From Lentimonas sp002292345 (lineage in GTDB: Bacteria > Verrucomicrobiota > Verrucomicrobiia > Opitutales > Coraliomargaritaceae): a stretch of DNA of 33,383 bases. Position 1 is the first letter of the stretch, and each line of letters opens with the position of its first letter. Shown here in pieces: positions 30,821 to 33,383 of this stretch. The position numbers were made by a program, and so were the translations under genes. Under the pieces are notes generated by a model, which was not told the origin of the DNA, ran no database searches, and worked only from the letters and a program-made list of their open reading frames with translations. The stretch covers positions 1-33,383 of the forward strand of contig CAXLMP010000054.1 of the NCBI GenBank assembly GCA_964187655.1. Direction: 5' to 3'.

Positions 30821-31113
30821 AACCAAGTGTTGAGATTGAATATTGTCCGGGCTGTCGCTGGTTGTTGCGGGCAGGTTGGACGGCGCAGGAACTGTTAACG
30901 ACGTTTGAAAGTGAACTCGGCTCAGTGACGCTGAGGCCTTCGGAGCTGGGCGGCACCTTTCGTGTGACGGTGGACGCCGCTGTAGTGTGGAATCGTAAAG
31001 ACGAAGGCCGCTTTCCTGAAATGAAGGAGCTGAAGCAACGTATTCGTGATGTGATCGCTCCCGAGCGTGATCTTGGTCATAGTGATGTCGGCGGAAAAGC
31101 GAAGGATGACTAA
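30817..31113 (+). CDS. SelT/SelW/SelH (Rdx) family protein, cysteine form
   Basis: A 98-residue thioredoxin-like Rdx protein. The redox motif is C10-P-G-C13 in VEIEYCPGC, where animal selenoprotein W has CxxU; here both are cysteines encoded by ordinary codons. The rest fits the family: RAGWTAQELLTTFE, the SVTLRPSELGGTFRV strand, VVWNRKDEGRFPEMKELKQR and the closing RDLGHSD. Its function in bacteria is not established; a glutathione- or thioredoxin-linked redox role is assumed. It shares ATGA with folK and overlaps the next frame by 8 nt, so it is co-transcribed with the folate genes. Confidence 0.85.
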   Translation: MKPSVEIEYCPGCRWLLRAGWTAQELLTTFESELGSVTLRPSELGGTFRVTVDAAVVWNRKDEGRFPEMKELKQRIRDVIAPERDLGHSDVGGKAKDD

Positions 31114-31834
31114 CTCGAGCAGTGAGGCTGCAATTGCCACAGCTCTGAGGCTTTCGGCGGGCGTGGATGCACTGCAGTTTGCAGAGCCGACCACGCATGT
31201 TTATAACCCGCTGGACTACGCGTGGGCAGGGCATCGAAGTTATCTGGAGCAGCACGCCAACTCGCCGAAGCAAGTAATTTTCATGGGGATGAACCCCGGG
31301 CCATTTGGCATGGCGCAGACGGGCGTGCCGTTTGGCGAAGTCGCGTCAGTCCGTGACTGGGTGGGCGTGAATGAGGACATTCAGCAGCCGTTCAACGAGC
31401 ATCCAAAGCGTGTGGTCGAGGGCTTCGCTTGTCAGCGTAGCGAGGTGAGCGGGCGTCGTCTGTGGGGCTTGTTCAGTGAGCGCTTCCCGTCTGCGGATGC
31501 GTTTTTTGCGGATCACTTTGTGGCGAATTATTGTCCGCTGGTGTTTATGGAAGCAAGCGGGCGCAATCGTACACCAGATAAGTTGCCCGCGTCTGAGGTC
31601 GCCGCGTTGTATTCACTGTGTGATACACATTTGCGCGAGTTAGTTGCGGCGCTGCAACCCGAGTGGGTAGTCGGCGTCGGCGCGTTCGCAGAAGGCCGTG
31701 CGAAGGTGGCCTTGAAAGATGTCGACGTGCAGGTCGGGCGTATTTTACACCCGAGCCCTGCGAGTCCCGCCGCGAACCGCGGCTGGGGCGAGCAAGCGAC
31801 TAGGCAGCTCGAAGCGTTGGGCGTGTGGCAATGA
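31106..31834 (+). CDS. SMUG1-type uracil-DNA glycosylase
   Basis: A 242-residue DNA repair enzyme of UDG superfamily family 3, which excises uracil and oxidised pyrimidines. GMNPGPFGMAQTGVPFGEV (61-79) includes the catalytic-site asparagine N63; NYCPLVFM has N141, the residue that recognises uracil; and ILHPSPASP contains H215. EHPKRVVEGFACQRSEVSG and SGRNRTPDKLPA also match vertebrate SMUG1 closely. The frame opens at 31067; ATGs at 31085 and 31106 are both possible, and 31106 has GGAAAAG upstream, giving a length near the family's. It overlaps the Rdx gene and ends the operon. Confidence 0.92.
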   Translation: MTNSSSEAAIATALRLSAGVDALQFAEPTTHVYNPLDYAWAGHRSYLEQHANSPKQVIFMGMNPGPFGMAQTGVPFGEVASVRDWVGVNEDIQQPFNEHPKRVVEGFACQRSEVSGRRLWGLFSERFPSADAFFADHFVANYCPLVFMEASGRNRTPDKLPASEVAALYSLCDTHLRELVAALQPEWVVGVGAFAEGRAKVALKDVDVQVGRILHPSPASPAANRGWGEQATRQLEALGVWQ

Positions 31835-31866
31835 AAAGGGTCATGCTCGCTTAGCGAGGAAGGTAA

Positions 31867-31932
31867 AAAGGAGGGAGGGTGACTCGCCCTCCTTTGCAGC
31901 AACACAGGATGGCTGTGGGCGAGTCGCCCACA
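31867..31932. repeat. Twin-hairpin GC-rich intergenic repeat, copy 2
   Basis: First hairpin: AAAGGAGGG (31867-31875) and CCCTCCTTT (31887-31895), a 9-bp stem with an 11-nt loop. Second hairpin: TGTGGGCG (31914-31921) and CGCCCACA (31925-31932) with a 3-nt loop. The core words GACTCGCCCTC in the first and GTGGGCG-N3-CGCCCAC in the second are shared with 53-105. It lies 32 nt past the SMUG1-like stop, between that gene and the FadL terminator. Confidence 0.75.
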
Positions 31933-32029
31933 CTCCTATTGCGGTCAATGGCTCAAGCAGCCGATGCGTTTCAGATGCACGGTCTGTCGTTTCAAGCGAG
32001 ACTGTCCGACTAATCGACGATGAACCGAT

Positions 32030-32056
32030 AAAAAGGGCGGACATTGCTGTCCACCC
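32030..32056 (-). terminator. Intrinsic terminator of the FadL-like gene
   Basis: On the minus strand GGGTGGACA (32056-32048), loop GCAA, TGTCCGCCC (32043-32035) forms a 9-bp stem with one mismatch, followed by TTTTT. It lies 22 nt beyond the stop codon. Confidence 0.85.
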
Positions 32057-32077
32057 CAAAGTGAATGGTAGGTCGCC

Positions 32078-33280
32078 TTAGAAACGGTAGCCTACGGAGA
32101 AGGCGAATGCTTGGCTGTCGAGATCGTAGTCGCCATTAACAGTAGGGAAATTATTGCCACTGACCCCTCGCTCGTCCGCGTAGGTATACTGGTAGGTGGC
32201 TTGCCAGTAGAAGTTGCCGTAGTCGCGACCGACGCCGAGTGCAAAGAAGTGACGGTCAGAGTCAGGCACGATTGGCAGCAGGCCTTGGTCGGGCACGGCA
32301 TTTTCCACGTAGGTGTAGCCAGCGCTGACGTTCCAGCCATTGTCAAGATAGCGGGTGACACCGAGCTCCCAAATGAAGGCGGATTCCCAGTTGAGCTCAT
32401 AAGATAGAGGATCGGGGAGACCCGGAATAGCGGGAACACCTTCGATTGTGAGGTCATCGACGCGATCCCAATTGGTCCAATCTACATTAAACTCAAAATT
32501 CCATTTTTCATTCGGACGGTATGAGTAACCGAATACGATGGATTCTGGATATATCAGGTCTGCTTCTGAATCAAACTTCCCCGCGCCATTGATCGTGGTG
32601 TCGCCGTCATAAGTGACTTCTGTTTTGGCTTGGTAGTTGAGGCCGAAAGAGTGTTTCGTAGAGGGTTGCCATAGCGCAGATAGCGAATAGCCGATAGTGT
32701 TGTCGTCGCCGTCAAACTCAAGCGCGTTGGTTTTGATTTTGACGTCAGAATCGTCGTAACTGACGCCCGCAGCGAGTGAGAGCGTCTCGGTAACTTGCCA
32801 AGCCACTACGGCGTGGTATTTGGTATAAACGAGGTCGGCTTCGTAGGGTACTAAAGTGCCGCCGAACTCGAGCGGGCCGGATGTAAATGCGGCATCGTTG
32901 CCCCAATCCACGCCGAGTGCAAAGGGCGAGTATACGCCGAAGCCGAAAGCTAGGGGGCTGTCTTTGAGATTGTGACTGATAAAGGCGCTAGGGACGGCTT
33001 GAAACTCGTCATCGGTCTTGTCTTTGCCAAGTGCGGTGTCTGCGCTGTAGTCGAGCGAAACCGCAAAGACATTGCCGTGGATCTGCGTGCCTTCGAGCTG
33101 AGTGAGACCTGCGCCGTTATAGAAGACGGCGGAGGCGTTGTCGGCGGTGGCGGTAAATGCGTTGCCACGGGCGGTGGCGAAGGCGTCGACGAAAGCCACG
33201 CGTGTCGCGGCAGCATGAGTAGTGAGGGCGCTGGCAAGGCTGAGGCCGACCAGCATAGTAGTTTTTGTGGTTCGATTCAT
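32078..33280 (-). CDS. FadL/OmpP1/TodX family outer membrane transporter
   Basis: A 400-residue beta-barrel protein. A signal peptide of about 24 residues ends near THAAA. Then comes RGNAFTATADNASAVFYNGAGLTQLEG, a typical FadL N-terminal hatch segment with the NPAG-like word here as NGAG. The barrel shows alternating strands such as LGVTRYLDNGWNVSAGYTYVE, and the protein ends in phenylalanine (VGYRF), the outer membrane assembly signal. FadL proteins move hydrophobic compounds, such as long-chain fatty acids or aromatic hydrocarbons, across the outer membrane. Its ATG follows the TAA of an upstream gene with no gap. Confidence 0.9.
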   Translation of the reverse strand: MNRTTKTTMLVGLSLASALTTHAAATRVAFVDAFATARGNAFTATADNASAVFYNGAGLTQLEGTQIHGNVFAVSLDYSADTALGKDKTDDEFQAVPSAFISHNLKDSPLAFGFGVYSPFALGVDWGNDAAFTSGPLEFGGTLVPYEADLVYTKYHAVVAWQVTETLSLAAGVSYDDSDVKIKTNALEFDGDDNTIGYSLSALWQPSTKHSFGLNYQAKTEVTYDGDTTINGAGKFDSEADLIYPESIVFGYSYRPNEKWNFEFNVDWTNWDRVDDLTIEGVPAIPGLPDPLSYELNWESAFIWELGVTRYLDNGWNVSAGYTYVENAVPDQGLLPIVPDSDRHFFALGVGRDYGNFYWQATYQYTYADERGVSGNNFPTVNGDYDLDSQAFAFSVGYRF

Positions 33281-33383
33281 TTATGTATGATTAGGGTGTG
33301 TTAAAGTGGCGGGGAGCTCGATTTTGATATCCCAGTCAGCCTGTGCGGAACGGGTATTGAGTTGCATGAAGCCGTGGTGCTCT
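33281..33383 (-). CDS. C-terminal end of an unidentified protein, cut by the window edge
   Basis: The minus strand reads an open frame from the window edge to a TAA at 33283-33281, giving about 33 residues ending HGFMQLNTRSAQADWDIKI followed by a Pro-rich tail. The frame has coding-like composition and its stop touches the ATG of the FadL-like gene (TAAATG), which suggests translational coupling. The tail vaguely recalls the C-terminus of PhoD-like alkaline phosphatases, but the piece is too short to name. Confidence 0.5.
   Translation of the reverse strand, partial: EHHGFMQLNTRSAQADWDIKIELPATLTHPNHT

Overview
The window looks like a chromosomal segment of a Gram-negative member of the Verrucomicrobiota, most likely the Opitutales/Puniceicoccales side (Coraliomargarita-like). 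The basis is the character of the 16S rRNA (10523-12078) and the mix of genes (FadL porin, LptF/G permease, NodT-type outer membrane factor). I made this assignment from memory of sequence features, not from a search. All genes look chromosomal housekeeping or metabolic; I see no transposase, phage, plasmid or CRISPR signature.

Layout. (1) 1-9900: yaaA (-) and lysA (+) are divergent; then a two-gene sodium:solute symporter (DUF4212 small subunit + large subunit), a class I rRNA-type methyltransferase (-), a double-ACT GcvR-like regulator, a Tat-exported LysM/amidase (-) divergent from a long cystathionine gamma-synthase-like PLP enzyme, and a Tsr3-like gene. (2) 9901-15846: one complete rRNA operon, 16S - tRNA-Ala(TGC) - tRNA-Ile(GAT) - 23S - 5S, with a candidate promoter, boxB/boxA-like antitermination sites, a long pre-23S processing stem and a strong intrinsic terminator. 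(3) 15914-17798: a small phosphoglycosyl transferase (-) and an M29-like metallopeptidase. (4) 17991-24619: an RND efflux operon in the order outer membrane factor - membrane fusion protein - RND pump, followed 10 nt later by a standalone ovothiol-type (OvoA C-terminal-like) methyltransferase. (5) 24616-25605: a DUF3817 membrane protein and pyrE, both (-). (6) 25732-31834: a long co-directional run, lptF/G-like, pabB, pabC, folP, folB, folK, a SelW-like Rdx protein and a SMUG1-type uracil-DNA glycosylase. From pabB onward the genes overlap end to start; together they make p-aminobenzoate from chorismate and carry it through dihydropteroate. (7) 32078-33383: a FadL-family porin (-) whose ATG abuts the stop codon of an upstream gene cut by the window edge.

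The most unusual signals are not in the obvious genes. Several intergenic regions carry short degenerate arrays with a strict 7- or 8-nt period but different unit sequences (5902-5940, 6066-6093, 6132-6162, 12381-12427, 25621-25648, 25681-25729); one sits between the two tRNAs of the rRNA spacer. A second class is a twin-hairpin GC-rich element present twice (53-105 and 31867-31932). A Tsr3-like gene, normally an archaeal/eukaryotic small-subunit rRNA modifier, lies just upstream of the rRNA operon although this 16S has G rather than U at the usual target position. Finally, nearly all starts lack a Shine-Dalgarno sequence although the 16S anti-SD is intact.
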